Shown here: piece after piece, positions 1 through 8,590 of the stretch
Position numbering within the stretch: position 1 is the stretch's first letter
Layout of the letters: every line of letters begins with the position of its first letter
DNA from: Streptomyces sp. SID13031
GTDB lineage: Bacteria > Actinomycetota > Actinomycetes > Propionibacteriales > Kribbellaceae
Assembly (NCBI RefSeq): GCF_010548305.1
Contig: NZ_JAAGLV010000005.1
Coordinates: 62,001-126,000, forward strand
Direction: 5' to 3'
Length of the DNA: 64,000 nt
Program-made: the position numbers and the translations under genes
Notes under the pieces: generated by a model
Told to the model about the DNA's origin: nothing
The model's input: the letters and a program-made list of their open reading frames with translations, nothing else
Database searches by the model: none

Positions 1-1333
1 CCTCCAGCCAGAACATCTGCAACCGGCTGCCCAGGCAGAAGCCGAGCTCGGGGATCGTCGGCGACGACTGCAGCCATCCGCCGCTCGGAGTCGCCGAGAT
101 GACGTTGCCCCACTGATCGATCACGTCGACATGACACGTGTCGCCGCGCGTGACGCCATCCGACGACACGGTCGGTTCCCCGGTGCTCGCATCGCCCACG
201 ACCCCCGACACGACCGCCGGTAGCCGCGGCGTACGCCCGTCAGGACCCCCCGGCCGCAGCTCGTACGACGCCGTCGCGCCGACCAGCGCAGCCCGCTCAG
301 CGGCGTACCCCGGTGAGAGCAGCGTCTTGAGCGGTACGTCGGCGCCATCGCCGTACCAAGCCTCCCGATCCGCATAGGACAGCTTGGTGATCTCCGTGAT
401 CGTGTGAACGCCGTCAGCACTGGTCAGATCGAGCCCCGACGGATCACCCAACTCGGCCAGGACCGCCAGCGACTGCAGCAGCGCCGGCCCCTGACCCCAC
501 GGACCGGTCTTGGCGACCGTATGCCCGTGCCAGTCGAAGGTGGCCGCCTCTTCCCAGCTCGCCTCGTACGACGCCACGTCGTCACCGGTGATCAACCCGG
601 CATGGTCGGCACCGCTCGAATCGCGATGCGGCAACCGCGAGAACCTGTCGATCGTCTCCGCGACGAACCCTTCGCGCCACGCCCGGCGAGCGCCCTCGAT
701 CTGAGCCACGCGATCCGCACCGGCCTCTTCGGCGGCGACCAGCAACCGCTCGAGCGTGTCTGCGTACGCCGGATTGCGGAACAACTCGTTGGTCTTCGGA
801 GCCTTCCCGCCCTGCAACCACAGCTCGGCAGAGGTCGGCCAGTGCTCTGTGAACAGCTCCCGGACGGTGTTGACCGTGTCGCCGACCCGGCCGATCACAG
901 GGTGCCCGTTGCGCGCGTACCCGATCGCCGGCTCCAGCACTGTCCGGAGTGGCAGCGTCCCGTGGTCCCGCAGCAACAGCAACCAGGCATCAACAGCCCC
1001 CGGTACTGCGGCCGCCAGCGGCCCCGAGCCCGGTATGAGCGACAGCCCGAGTCCCTGGAAGTGCTCGATCGTCGCGCCCGCCGGAGCCGCCCCCTGCCCG
1101 CATAGCACCCGTGGCGTCGGGTCGGCCGCCGTAGCGATGATCGCCGGCACCTCACCCCCAGGACCGTTCAGGTGTGGCTCCACGACGTGGAGCACGAACC
1201 CAGCGGCCGCTGCGGCGTCGAAGGCGTTGCCACCGAGCTCCAGTAGCCGCATGGCCGACTGTGACGCCAGCCAATGGGTGGACGAGACCATCCCGAACGT
1301 GCCGCGCAGAGTGGGCCGGGTGGTGAAGGTCAT
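1..1333 (-). CDS. ggt: gamma-glutamyltransferase (partial, runs off left edge)
   Basis: I translated the complement from ATG at 1333. About 444 residues are visible and the frame stays open to base 1, so the C-terminal part lies outside the window. The protein reads as an Ntn-hydrolase of the gamma-glutamyltransferase family. The N-terminal region resembles the usual large-subunit start, with 'LELGGNAFDAAAA' near residue 30. The likely autoprocessing nucleophile is Thr399 in 'GDTCHVDVIDQWGN'. The enzyme would cleave gamma-glutamyl bonds of glutathione or related peptides. I see no clear signal peptide, so a cytoplasmic enzyme is possible. The start overlaps the stop of the upstream ATPase (ATGA), which places it last in the peptide-transporter operon. 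Confidence 0.87.
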   Translation of the reverse strand, partial: MTFTTRPTLRGTFGMVSSTHWLASQSAMRLLELGGNAFDAAAAAGFVLHVVEPHLNGPGGEVPAIIATAADPTPRVLCGQGAAPAGATIEHFQGLGLSLIPGSGPLAAAVPGAVDAWLLLLRDHGTLPLRTVLEPAIGYARNGHPVIGRVGDTVNTVRELFTEHWPTSAELWLQGGKAPKTNELFRNPAYADTLERLLVAAEEAGADRVAQIEGARRAWREGFVAETIDRFSRLPHRDSSGADHAGLITGDDVASYEASWEEAATFDWHGHTVAKTGPWGQGPALLQSLAVLAELGDPSGLDLTSADGVHTITEITKLSYADREAWYGDGADVPLKTLLSPGYAAERAALVGATASYELRPGGPDGRTPRLPAVVSGVVGDASTGEPTVSSDGVTRGDTCHVDVIDQWGNVISATPSGGWLQSSPTIPELGFCLGSRLQMFWLE

Positions 1334-2352
1334 CGAGCAACTCCTCGTGCTGTGGTGTCTGCTTGATCGCGTACGTCGGGTCCACTGCCATCGTCCTGCA
1401 CCAGGTGGCAAGCGACCTGGTGCCCACCTTCGCCGATCACCCTGGACTCCGGTACGACGCTCCTGCACTTGTCGATAGCTACTGGGCACCTGGTGTGGAA
1501 CCGGCAACCCGGTGGCGGGTCTATAGCTGACGGTAGGTCGTCCCCGAGCAGTACCGGACGCCGCACTCGCTGCCTGGACGGATCCGGCACCGGCGCCGCC
1601 GACAACAACGCCTGCGTGTAGGGATGAGCCGGTACGCCGAAGATGCGCTCTCGCGGGCCTTGCTCGACCAGTTGACCGAGATACATGACAGCAACCTCAT
1701 CGGCCAGGTACTCAACGGCCGACAGGTCATGCGTGATGAACAGGCAGGCGAACCCGAGGTCGCGCTGCAGATCGGCCAAGAGGTTGAGTACAGACGCCTG
1801 CACGGACACGTCGAGCGCGCTGGTCGGCTCATCAGCCACCAACAGCCGGGGCGACGAGATCAACGCCCGGGCGATACTCACGCGTTGCCGCTGGCCGCCA
1901 GACAGCTCGTGCGGCGATCGCTGGGCGACCTCGGGCCGGAGCCCGACTCGACGAAGCGCGTCGGCCACTGTCGAGGGGATGTTCCGCTGCTCGGCAGGGA
2001 GCGCTCCCCGTTGGCGCATGAGGCGAAGTGGTTCGCCGACGATGTCGCCGACCGACAGCCGTGGGTCGAGTGAGCCCGCTGGGTCCTGGAAGACGATCGA
2101 CACGTCCCGGCGATGCGGGCGCAGCTGGCGACGGTTGAGGTGGGTGATGTCGGCATCGGCGAGCCGGACCGTGCCCTCGGTCGGTTCCAGCAAGCGGACG
2201 ATACAGCGACCGACTGTGGACTTCCCGGAACCGCTCTCTCCGACCAGAGCGACCACCGAACCTTTCGGGATCCGCAGAGAGACGCCGTCGACGGCACGGA
2301 CCGGCCCGAAGTGCATGACGAGGTTCTCGAGCTCCAGCGCGTATTCGGTCAT
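1330..2352 (-). CDS. peptide ABC transporter ATP-binding protein (DppF/OppF type)
   Basis: A 340-residue ATPase of the oligopeptide/dipeptide importer class. Walker A is 'GESGSGKST', the signature is 'LSGGQRQRVSIARAL', and Walker B is 'LLVADEPTSALD'. The C-terminal oligopeptide-transporter extension is present ('GCRFHTRCPVAIDKCR'), whose cysteines in some relatives bind an iron-sulfur cluster. It would energise import with its partner ATPase. Its ATG overlaps the stop of the partner gene, and its own stop overlaps the ggt start. This implies translational coupling through 3.3-1.3 kb. Confidence 0.93.
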   Translation of the reverse strand: MTEYALELENLVMHFGPVRAVDGVSLRIPKGSVVALVGESGSGKSTVGRCIVRLLEPTEGTVRLADADITHLNRRQLRPHRRDVSIVFQDPAGSLDPRLSVGDIVGEPLRLMRQRGALPAEQRNIPSTVADALRRVGLRPEVAQRSPHELSGGQRQRVSIARALISSPRLLVADEPTSALDVSVQASVLNLLADLQRDLGFACLFITHDLSAVEYLADEVAVMYLGQLVEQGPRERIFGVPAHPYTQALLSAAPVPDPSRQRVRRPVLLGDDLPSAIDPPPGCRFHTRCPVAIDKCRSVVPESRVIGEGGHQVACHLVQDDGSGPDVRDQADTTARGVAR

Positions 2353-3308
2353 CTGCCCTCCGGGTTCCAGCAGGCCACGCCTGCGGTCAGCACGGGTTGC
2401 TGCGTAGTACAGATGTCCATCGCTCGGGGACAGCGGTCGGCGAAGGTACAGGCGTCGGGTTGCTCGGCCAGGACCGGTACGAGGCCGGGGATCTCGTTGA
2501 GCCGGTCGGTCCCCGCATGGCGGCCTGCCGATGGCGAAGCGCCCAGGAGCCCTGCTGTGTAAGGGTGTTGAGGCTTCGCGAACAGCTCGTGTACTTCGGC
2601 GGTCTCGACCACCCGTCCGGCGTACATGACTGCTACTCGGTCGGCGAGGTCAGCGACGACCCCGAGGTCGTGGGTGATCAGCACGACGCTCGTGCCGAGC
2701 CGTTCGCGTAGTGCCCGCAGTACGTCGAGGATGCCGGCCTGGATCGTCACGTCGAGCGCGGTGGTCGGTTCGTCCGCGATGAGCACCTTGGGGTCGCAGG
2801 CGACGGCCATGGCGATCATCACGCGTTGACGCATCCCGCCGGACAACTGATGCGGATAGTCGTCGACCCGGCGCTCGGCCGACGAGATGCCGACCAGTTT
2901 GAGCAGCTCGACCGCCCGGCTTCGCGCTGCCTTCCGGGACAGGCCGATATGGATGCGGAGCACTTCGCTGATCTGGTAGCCAACCGTGAAGACCGGGTTC
3001 AGCGAGGTCATCGGCTCCTGGAAGATGTACGCGACTTCGCGGCCGCGGATCGAGCGAAGGGTCCGCTTGTCCGCGCCGATGAGCTCCACGCCGTCCAGCC
3101 GGACCGAGCCGTCGACCGTCGCGGAACGGGGGAGCAGACCGGCCAGGCTCATCGCGGTCACGCTCTTGCCGCAGCCGGACTCGCCGACGATGGCCAGCAC
3201 TTCGCCGTCGGCGACCTGCAGGTTGACCCGATCGACCGCCGACAGCGGGCCGTCCTCGGTGCGGAAGGTGACGGAGAGGTCCTTGACCTCGAGAACTGAT
3301 CCGGTCAT
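2349..3308 (-). CDS. peptide ABC transporter ATP-binding protein (DppD/OppD type)
   Basis: A 319-residue ATPase, the second of the heterodimeric pair. Walker A is 'GESGCGKSV', the signature is '[15 protein letters not shown]', and Walker B is '[12 protein letters not shown]'. It ends in the family's cysteine-bearing tail ('[14 protein letters not shown]'). The start ATG at 3308 overlaps the stop of the permease gene (ATGA). Gene order (binding protein, permease B, permease C, ATPase D, ATPase F) is the classic dpp/opp/gsi order. Confidence 0.93.
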   Translation of the reverse strand: MTGSVLEVKDLSVTFRTEDGPLSAVDRVNLQVADGEVLAIVGESGCGKSVTAMSLAGLLPRSATVDGSVRLDGVELIGADKRTLRSIRGREVAYIFQEPMTSLNPVFTVGYQISEVLRIHIGLSRKAARSRAVELLKLVGISSAERRVDDYPHQLSGGMRQRVMIAMAVACDPKVLIADEPTTALDVTIQAGILDVLRALRERLGTSVVLITHDLGVVADLADRVAVMYAGRVVETAEVHELFAKPQHPYTAGLLGASPSAGRHAGTDRLNEIPGLVPVLAEQPDACTFADRCPRAMDICTTQQPVLTAGVACWNPEGR

Positions 3309-4183
3309 CGGCGGCTCGCCTTCGGATCGAGTGCGTCACGCAGGCTGTCGCCGACGATGTTGAACGCGAGCGTCAGCAGCATGATCGCGAGGCCGGGCAT
3401 CACCGCGGCCCAGGGGGCGCGGGTTGCGAACTGCTGAGCGTCGGACAGCATCGTGCCCAAACTCGGCGCCGGCGGCTGGATGCCGAGCCCCAGGAACGAG
3501 AGCACGGCCTCGCCGAGGATGGCCGCCGGGATCGCGACCGTTGCCTGGACGATGATCACCGAGGCGGCGTTCGGCAGGATGTGCCGGCCGAGCACCCAGA
3601 CGTCGCCCGCGCCGTCGACGATCGCCGCAGCGACGAAGTCGAGAGACTTCAGCCGCAGCGTCTCCGAGCGGACGATCCGGATCACGCCGGGGATCTGCGC
3701 GATCCCGATCGCGATCGCCGCGTTGCCTAGACTCGCACCGCGGATCGCGGCCAGGCCGACCGCGAGGATCAGGAACGGGAACGCCAGGACGAGATCCGTG
3801 AACCGCGAGATCAGGGCGTCGACCGCGCGGAAGTACCCGGCCATCAGCCCGAGCGGTACACCGATCACGAGCGAGGTCGCGACGGCGAGCAGCCCGACGT
3901 GCAGCGAGGCGCGCAGGCCGAACATGATCCGGGACAGCACGTCCCGGCCGAGGTCGTCGGTGCCGAGCAGATGGCCCGCCGTACCGGGAGGTGCGAAGGC
4001 GCGATCCAGGTGAGTCAGCGTCGGTTCCTGGGGTGACAGCCAGGGCGCGAAGGCGGCAGCGATGACGGCGATGGCGAGGACGACGAGACCCGCGATCGCG
4101 AGCGGGTTGCGGAGCATCCGCCGGATCACTTTGCGGCGACGGGAGGTGGTTGGCGCAGCGGTGGCGAGGTCAGCGACGGCCAT
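3305..4183 (-). CDS. peptide ABC transporter permease (DppC type)
   Basis: About 292 residues with an N-terminal cytoplasmic stretch, an OppC-like N-terminal membrane segment near residues 30-50, and a BPD_transp_1 core. The coupling region reads 'VAAAIVDGAGDVWVLGRHILPNA', the usual EAA-like loop with G and P positions. I chose ATG at 4183: it overlaps the preceding stop as TGATG and has a GAGGTGAGG ribosome site just upstream. A GTG one codon earlier (4186) is also possible. Confidence 0.91.
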   Translation of the reverse strand: MAVADLATAAPTTSRRRKVIRRMLRNPLAIAGLVVLAIAVIAAAFAPWLSPQEPTLTHLDRAFAPPGTAGHLLGTDDLGRDVLSRIMFGLRASLHVGLLAVATSLVIGVPLGLMAGYFRAVDALISRFTDLVLAFPFLILAVGLAAIRGASLGNAAIAIGIAQIPGVIRIVRSETLRLKSLDFVAAAIVDGAGDVWVLGRHILPNAASVIIVQATVAIPAAILGEAVLSFLGLGIQPPAPSLGTMLSDAQQFATRAPWAAVMPGLAIMLLTLAFNIVGDSLRDALDPKASRR

Positions 4184-5136
4184 CACGCCTCACCTCGTAC
4201 CCGGATGCGCGGGTCGATCACGGAGTACAGGAGATCGACGAGCAGGTTGATGACGATGTACGCCGTCGCGGTGACCAGTACGACCGCTTGGATCACCGGG
4301 TAGTCACGCTGGAAGACGGCGTCGACGGTGAGCTTGCCGAAGCCCGGCAGTGCGAAGATCCGCTCGGTCACGACGGCGCCGGAGATGAGAGCGCCGAGCT
4401 GCAGGCCGACGATCGTGACCACCACGATCAGGCTGTTGCGCAGCGCGTGCCGGCCGATCACCGCTCGCGGCGGCAGTCCCTTCGCCTCGGCCGTGCGGAT
4501 GTAGTCGGCGGACAGCGCGTCCAGCATCGAGGAACGGGTCTGGCGCATGATCACGGCGGCCAGGCCGGTACCTAGGATGAACGCCGGGAGAACCAGGTGA
4601 TGCAGGTTGGCGATCGGATCGCTGAAGAACGGAACGAAACCCGACGCCGGGAACAGGCCGAGAGCGACCGAGAGATACAGGATCGCCATCAGCCCGAGCC
4701 AGAAATTGGGCACCGACAAACCCAGCAGGGCAAGGGCGTTGGCGGCCCACTCTGCTGGACGACCCCGCTGTACGGCGGCCACGACTCCGGCGCCGACGCC
4801 GAGCAGTGCGGCGATCGCGATCGCCAGTGCGGAGAGCTCGATGGTCACGGGGAGAGCGCTGGAGAGCAGGGAGACGACGCTCTCTCCCGTCCTGATCGAG
4901 CGACCGAGATCGCCCCGAGCGGCATGACTGACGAACTGCCAGAACTGGACGAGCAGAGAGTCGTCCAGACCGTACTGCTCCCGGATCGCGCGCAACGACT
5001 CCGGATCGCGATCCTCCCCGGCCAGCGCGAGGGCCGGATCGCCGGGCAGCGCCCGGACCCCGAGGAACACCACGATCGTTGCCAGCAGCAACGTGACGAG
5101 CGACTGCCAGAGCCGGCCGAGCAGATAGCGCTTCAC
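4183..5136 (-). CDS. peptide ABC transporter permease (DppB type)
   Basis: A 317-residue inner-membrane permease beginning 'MKRYLLGRLWQSLVTLLLATIVV', typical of DppB proteins. It carries the conserved 'DP..ALAGEDRDPESLRAIREQYGLD' type periplasmic region and a coupling loop 'YIRTAEAKGLPPRAVIGRHALRN'. The start is GTG at 5136 with GGGAG five bases upstream. It follows the binding-protein gene by 46 bases, in the same operon. Confidence 0.92.
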   Translation of the reverse strand: MKRYLLGRLWQSLVTLLLATIVVFLGVRALPGDPALALAGEDRDPESLRAIREQYGLDDSLLVQFWQFVSHAARGDLGRSIRTGESVVSLLSSALPVTIELSALAIAIAALLGVGAGVVAAVQRGRPAEWAANALALLGLSVPNFWLGLMAILYLSVALGLFPASGFVPFFSDPIANLHHLVLPAFILGTGLAAVIMRQTRSSMLDALSADYIRTAEAKGLPPRAVIGRHALRNSLIVVVTIVGLQLGALISGAVVTERIFALPGFGKLTVDAVFQRDYPVIQAVVLVTATAYIVINLLVDLLYSVIDPRIRVRGEA

Positions 5137-5182
5137 ACCGGCTCCCGTGACCCTGCGGCACTGGAGCCGTGCGGGCGGGGGC

Positions 5183-6901
5183 TCACTTGGCGTAGCCGGC
5201 GAACGCGGTCCTGATCACGCCGTCGGGGTAGGTCTGGACGCCGAGGACCTTCTTCGTGACGCCGGTCAGGTTGCGCTGCCGGTACAGGTAGATCAGCGGG
5301 TCGTCCTGCTGCAGCTTCGTGACCACCTGGCCGTAGAGCTGCACGCGCTGCGCCTGGTCCTTCGACTGCCGCGCGTCGGTCAGCAGCTTGTCGACCTCCG
5401 GACTGTTGTACCCGGCAACGTTCTGGCTGCCGCTGGTACCGACGAAGTTGTAGATGTTCGCGTCCGGATCAACCCGCCCGGACCAGCCCAGCTGGAGCAG
5501 CTCGAAGTCACCACGGTCCTGCTGGTCCAGCAGGGATGCGTACTCGACCGGCTTGATCACCAGCTCGAACCCACCCTCCTTCACCATCGCCTGCAACGCC
5601 TGGGCAAGCCGAAGGCTGTCGGGGTTGTTCGAGGTGATCATCGAGACCTTGTACGGCGTACTGACGCCCGCCTGCGCGAGCAACTCCTTCGCCTTCGCCG
5701 GATCGTGGGCCGGGCACTTCTGCGCCGCATCGGAGGTGAACTCGCTCTTCGGCGAGATCGGCGAACAGGCCACGACGCTCAGCCCGTTGAAGAGCGACTT
5801 GACCAGCGCCTCGCGGTCGATCGACGCCTCCAGCGCCTGCCGGACCCGTGGGTCCTTGGCGACGGGGGTGTCGAGCTGCTTGAGCGGGTTGCCGATCCCG
5901 TTCGCGTTGCCGATGTTGACAGTCAGCCCCTGGTAGCCGAGCGACTGCGACTGCAGCACGCTCAGGCTGGCGTCCTTCTGCAGCGTCGGCGCGTCCTGCG
6001 CAGACAGTGAGTCGGCGACCTGCGCGTCACCCGAGCGGAGGTTGGCCGAGCGGATGCTGGAGTCGGTGATGATCCGGTACTCGATCGCGTCCAGGTGCAC
6101 CTTCGCGGCGTCGTAGTACAGGGGGTCCTTGACCACCTTGATCGAGTTCTGCGCGACGCGGCTGGCGAACTTGAACGGGCCGGCGCAGACCGGAGCGGTG
6201 GAGAAGTCGGCGCCGAGCTTGTCGACGGCGGCCGGGCTGAGCACCATGCCGGCCCGGTCGGCGAGGGCGGCGGTGAGTGGCGCGAACGGCTTGGACAACT
6301 TGATCACCACGGTCTTCGCGTCCGGGGTGTCGATCGAGCTGATCGGACCGAGTTCGCTCTTGCGGCCGGATCCGGCCAGCGTCAGACCGCGGTTGATGGA
6401 CAGCTTCACTGCGGCGGAGTCGAGCGTGGTGCCGTCGGCGAACTTCACGCCTTCCCGCAACGGGATGGTCAGGCTCAGACCGTCGGGGGCGATGGTCGGC
6501 AGCGCGGTCGCGAGCTGCGGCACGAGCTTGGCGTCCGGGCCGAGGTCGTACAGCTTCTCGCACATGGTGTGGAAGACGTACCGCGAGTAGAGGCTGCGCG
6601 ACAGCGTCGGGTCGAGCTTGTCCGGGTCGGCCGACAGCGCGACGGTCAGCGTGCCACCGTTCTTCACGGCCGCCGGATCCGCCGCGTCGCCGAAGACGTC
6701 CTGTCCCGTGCTGCCCGTCTGACTGCTCTGGTCGCCAGCGGGCTCCACCGGCGAACACGCCGCGCCGATGATCGCGAGCGCGACCACCCCGGCCACGGCT
6801 GCGGAGCGTGACACCAGCCGGCGTGGTTCTGATTTCTGCTGGCTTGGAAAGGGCGGGAGCCAACTGGAGCGGTTCAGTTGCAGCGGAGTTCGACGGGGCA
6901 T
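5183..6901 (-). CDS. peptide ABC transporter substrate-binding lipoprotein (SBP family 5)
   Basis: A 572-residue extracytoplasmic solute-binding protein of family 5 (DppA/OppA/GsiB-like). A basic n-region and hydrophobic segment end in the lipobox 'AIIGAAC', making Cys49 the lipidated residue. The n-region is unusually long, but ATG at 6901 is supported by GGGAGG six bases upstream. The family region 'NGGTLTVALSADPDKLDPTLS' follows the linker. It would capture a peptide or gamma-glutamyl compound for the downstream permeases. Coupling with ggt points to glutathione-like substrates, by analogy with gsi systems. Confidence 0.92.
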   Translation of the reverse strand: MPRRTPLQLNRSSWLPPFPSQQKSEPRRLVSRSAAVAGVVALAIIGAACSPVEPAGDQSSQTGSTGQDVFGDAADPAAVKNGGTLTVALSADPDKLDPTLSRSLYSRYVFHTMCEKLYDLGPDAKLVPQLATALPTIAPDGLSLTIPLREGVKFADGTTLDSAAVKLSINRGLTLAGSGRKSELGPISSIDTPDAKTVVIKLSKPFAPLTAALADRAGMVLSPAAVDKLGADFSTAPVCAGPFKFASRVAQNSIKVVKDPLYYDAAKVHLDAIEYRIITDSSIRSANLRSGDAQVADSLSAQDAPTLQKDASLSVLQSQSLGYQGLTVNIGNANGIGNPLKQLDTPVAKDPRVRQALEASIDREALVKSLFNGLSVVACSPISPKSEFTSDAAQKCPAHDPAKAKELLAQAGVSTPYKVSMITSNNPDSLRLAQALQAMVKEGGFELVIKPVEYASLLDQQDRGDFELLQLGWSGRVDPDANIYNFVGTSGSQNVAGYNSPEVDKLLTDARQSKDQAQRVQLYGQVVTKLQQDDPLIYLYRQRNLTGVTKKVLGVQTYPDGVIRTAFAGYAK

Positions 6902-6906
6902 TTCGT

Positions 6907-6912
6907 CCTCCC
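6907..6912 (-). promoter_or_regulatory. ribosome binding site deciding the start of the binding-protein gene
   Basis: On the minus strand GGGAGG stands five bases before ATG 6901. It selects this start over an internal GTG that would give a shorter signal peptide. Confidence 0.7.
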
Positions 6913-7070
6913 GGTAGGAGCGGTTCCGTCGACTGTTTCATGTATACAAGGCACCTGCGCAAGTGATTCGGCGAGTTTGCCGAAACCTTTTACCCCGCAT
7001 CACAGCCCCCAGGTGAGCGGGCAACTGACCGTGCCCGCCGGGACGTGGAGTTACCAGCGCCCCTCGGGCC

Positions 7071-7094
7071 CCCGCCCAGCTCGGTCTGGGCGGG
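7071..7094 (-). terminator. hairpin downstream of the sigma-factor operon
   Basis: Perfect 9-bp inverted repeat (CCCGCCCAG / CTGGGCGGG) with a 6-base loop, 54 bases after the stop of the membrane-protein gene. It has no T-run, as is common for actinobacterial terminators. Confidence 0.5.
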
Positions 7095-7147
7095 AGCCGT
7101 ACTCTGCCCGCGCGGCGGCCCTGTGCACGGCGTGGGCGGGCTCGTGA

Positions 7148-8014
7148 TCAGGTACTGATCTTGAACTTCGGCGACGTCACCTGCTCGGCCAGCTGGCGGT
7201 CGGTGAACACCGGTTGGGTCAGCGGCGATAGCCCTGCGCGGTCGCTCTTCTTGGCCTGCGCCAAATACACAACGGTGCCGTCGTCGTGCCGGTAGGCGGC
7301 CCACTGGTCGTAGCTGCCGCGCCCAATGGTCGTCACCACGCCGACCTTCTTGCCGTCGACGTCCACGATGGTGCAGCTACCGGTCCCGCCCCAGAACTTC
7401 TGCGCCAGCTTGCATGGGTCCGTCGCCGGTTTGCCGTCAGGCGTGGTCGACTGCACCCGCAACTGGCCGACCCTGTCGTCTTTTTGCACCGGGATGGCTG
7501 CCGTGTACTCCCAGTAGTCCGGCTCCCCGTCACTGGACGCATACTGCCCCTGCGGCGATCTCATCGGGCGACCGTCCGGGTACTTCAGGTTCGGCGTGCT
7601 GAACCCTGGCGGCACTGACGAGCTCAGGTCCTGCATCAGGGTCACGGCCCGGACGGCGCGTGGACCCGCGGTCGCCGTGCGGTCGACCTGGCCCTCAGGC
7701 CACGGGTCGCCAGTCTTGCGCGTTGTCGGTACCACGGTGGAGACCGGCTGCGGCGTCGGCACTGGCTTTGTCGTGCTGGTGCCGCTGGCCACCATCTGGC
7801 CGGCCGACCCGTTGCCGGTAAGGTTCGCGACCAGTGCTGGACCGGCCCCGACGCCAACCACCAGCGTCACGACGGCGGCCCCGGCCCACGCCCCCCTGCG
7901 CCGCTTGCGCACCCGGCGGCCCTGGTCGAGAGCACGCGCAGGATCCATCGACGACGGTGGACTGCTGCGCACGATCACGTCATGCAACGCCACTTTGAGA
8001 TCCTCTTCGTTCAT
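7148..8014 (-). CDS. single-pass membrane protein coupled to a SigE-family sigma factor
   Basis: 288 residues. A short cytoplasmic N-terminus ('MNEEDLKVALHDVIVRSSPP') is followed by a basic stretch 'GRRVRKRRRG', one membrane segment near residues 41-65, and a Thr/Pro-rich linker. An extracellular domain of about 200 residues follows, which I do not recognise. It contains two cysteines, in 'DPCKLAQKFW' and 'GSCTIVDVDG', that could form a disulfide. The start overlaps the sigma-factor stop (ATGA). Topology and context suggest a sensor or anti-sigma role, but there is no recognisable anti-sigma domain, so function is open. Confidence 0.8.
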   Translation of the reverse strand: MNEEDLKVALHDVIVRSSPPSSMDPARALDQGRRVRKRRRGAWAGAAVVTLVVGVGAGPALVANLTGNGSAGQMVASGTSTTKPVPTPQPVSTVVPTTRKTGDPWPEGQVDRTATAGPRAVRAVTLMQDLSSSVPPGFSTPNLKYPDGRPMRSPQGQYASSDGEPDYWEYTAAIPVQKDDRVGQLRVQSTTPDGKPATDPCKLAQKFWGGTGSCTIVDVDGKKVGVVTTIGRGSYDQWAAYRHDDGTVVYLAQAKKSDRAGLSPLTQPVFTDRQLAEQVTSPKFKIST

Positions 8015-8505
8015 CGAACCCTCTCCTCTTCCAGCAGACCGCGCAGCGTCGCCAGCCCGCGCGCGGCCTGGCTCTTGACATTCCCGTTCGAGCAGTCGAG
8101 CAGCGTGGCCGTCTGCTCGACGGACTGGTCCTCCCAGTACCGCAGGACCAGCACGGCGCGTTGCCTCGGCGGCACCTTCACGAGTGCCTCCAGCAACACG
8201 AGCCGTTCCTCGGCAAAATCGGCCGACGGCGCCGCCCGATCACTCGGCGGGGACCCGACCGCCTCGTGCCGGAACCACCCCCGGCGCCGCTCGGACAGGA
8301 ACGTACGCACGAGCGTCTGCCTGGTGTAGCTGTCCATTGCCTCGCGCCGCTCGATCCGGCGCCACACCAGGTAGATCTTCGTGAACGTCTGCTGCACCAG
8401 GTCTTCCGCCCGATGCCAGTCGCCACAGAGCAGGTATGCCGTGCTGCGCATGGCGCCGGAACGCGCCGTGAAGTACGCCTCGAACGCGGCGTCCCGATCA
8501 CTCAT
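8011..8505 (-). CDS. SigE-family ECF RNA polymerase sigma factor
   Basis: 164 residues. Region 2 is seen in 'GDWHRAEDLVQQTFTKIYLVW' and region 4 in 'VPPRQRAVLVLRYWEDQSVEQTA', followed by the helix-turn-helix 'LDCSNGNVKSQAARGLATLR'. The length fits the actinobacterial SigE-family of short ECF factors. I chose ATG 8505, preceded by GGGGGAA; ATG 8517, four codons earlier, is the alternative. The next gene, a membrane protein, overlaps its stop. A possible ECF-type promoter lies 28-57 bases upstream. Confidence 0.9.
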   Translation of the reverse strand: MSDRDAAFEAYFTARSGAMRSTAYLLCGDWHRAEDLVQQTFTKIYLVWRRIERREAMDSYTRQTLVRTFLSERRRGWFRHEAVGSPPSDRAAPSADFAEERLVLLEALVKVPPRQRAVLVLRYWEDQSVEQTATLLDCSNGNVKSQAARGLATLRGLLEEERVR

Positions 8506-8532
8506 CTGTTCCCCCATCCTTGATACCGGGTT

Positions 8533-8562
8533 AGACACGCCTCCGGGGGTCAAGTTGGTTGC
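8533..8562 (-). promoter_or_regulatory. possible ECF-type autoregulated promoter
   Basis: On the minus strand GCAACC, 18 bases, then GTGTCT(AA), ending 27 bases before the sigma-factor start. The AACC and TCTAA elements resemble ECF-type -35/-10 pairs. Only one example is seen. Confidence 0.35.
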
Positions 8563-8590
8563 ATCCACAGTTGGAGCGGGGCGGCGGCCG

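Noticed and set aside
404..1478. Plus-strand frames at the left edge
   Set aside because: The complement encodes a clear gamma-glutamyltransferase with its catalytic Thr motif, so these are shadows.
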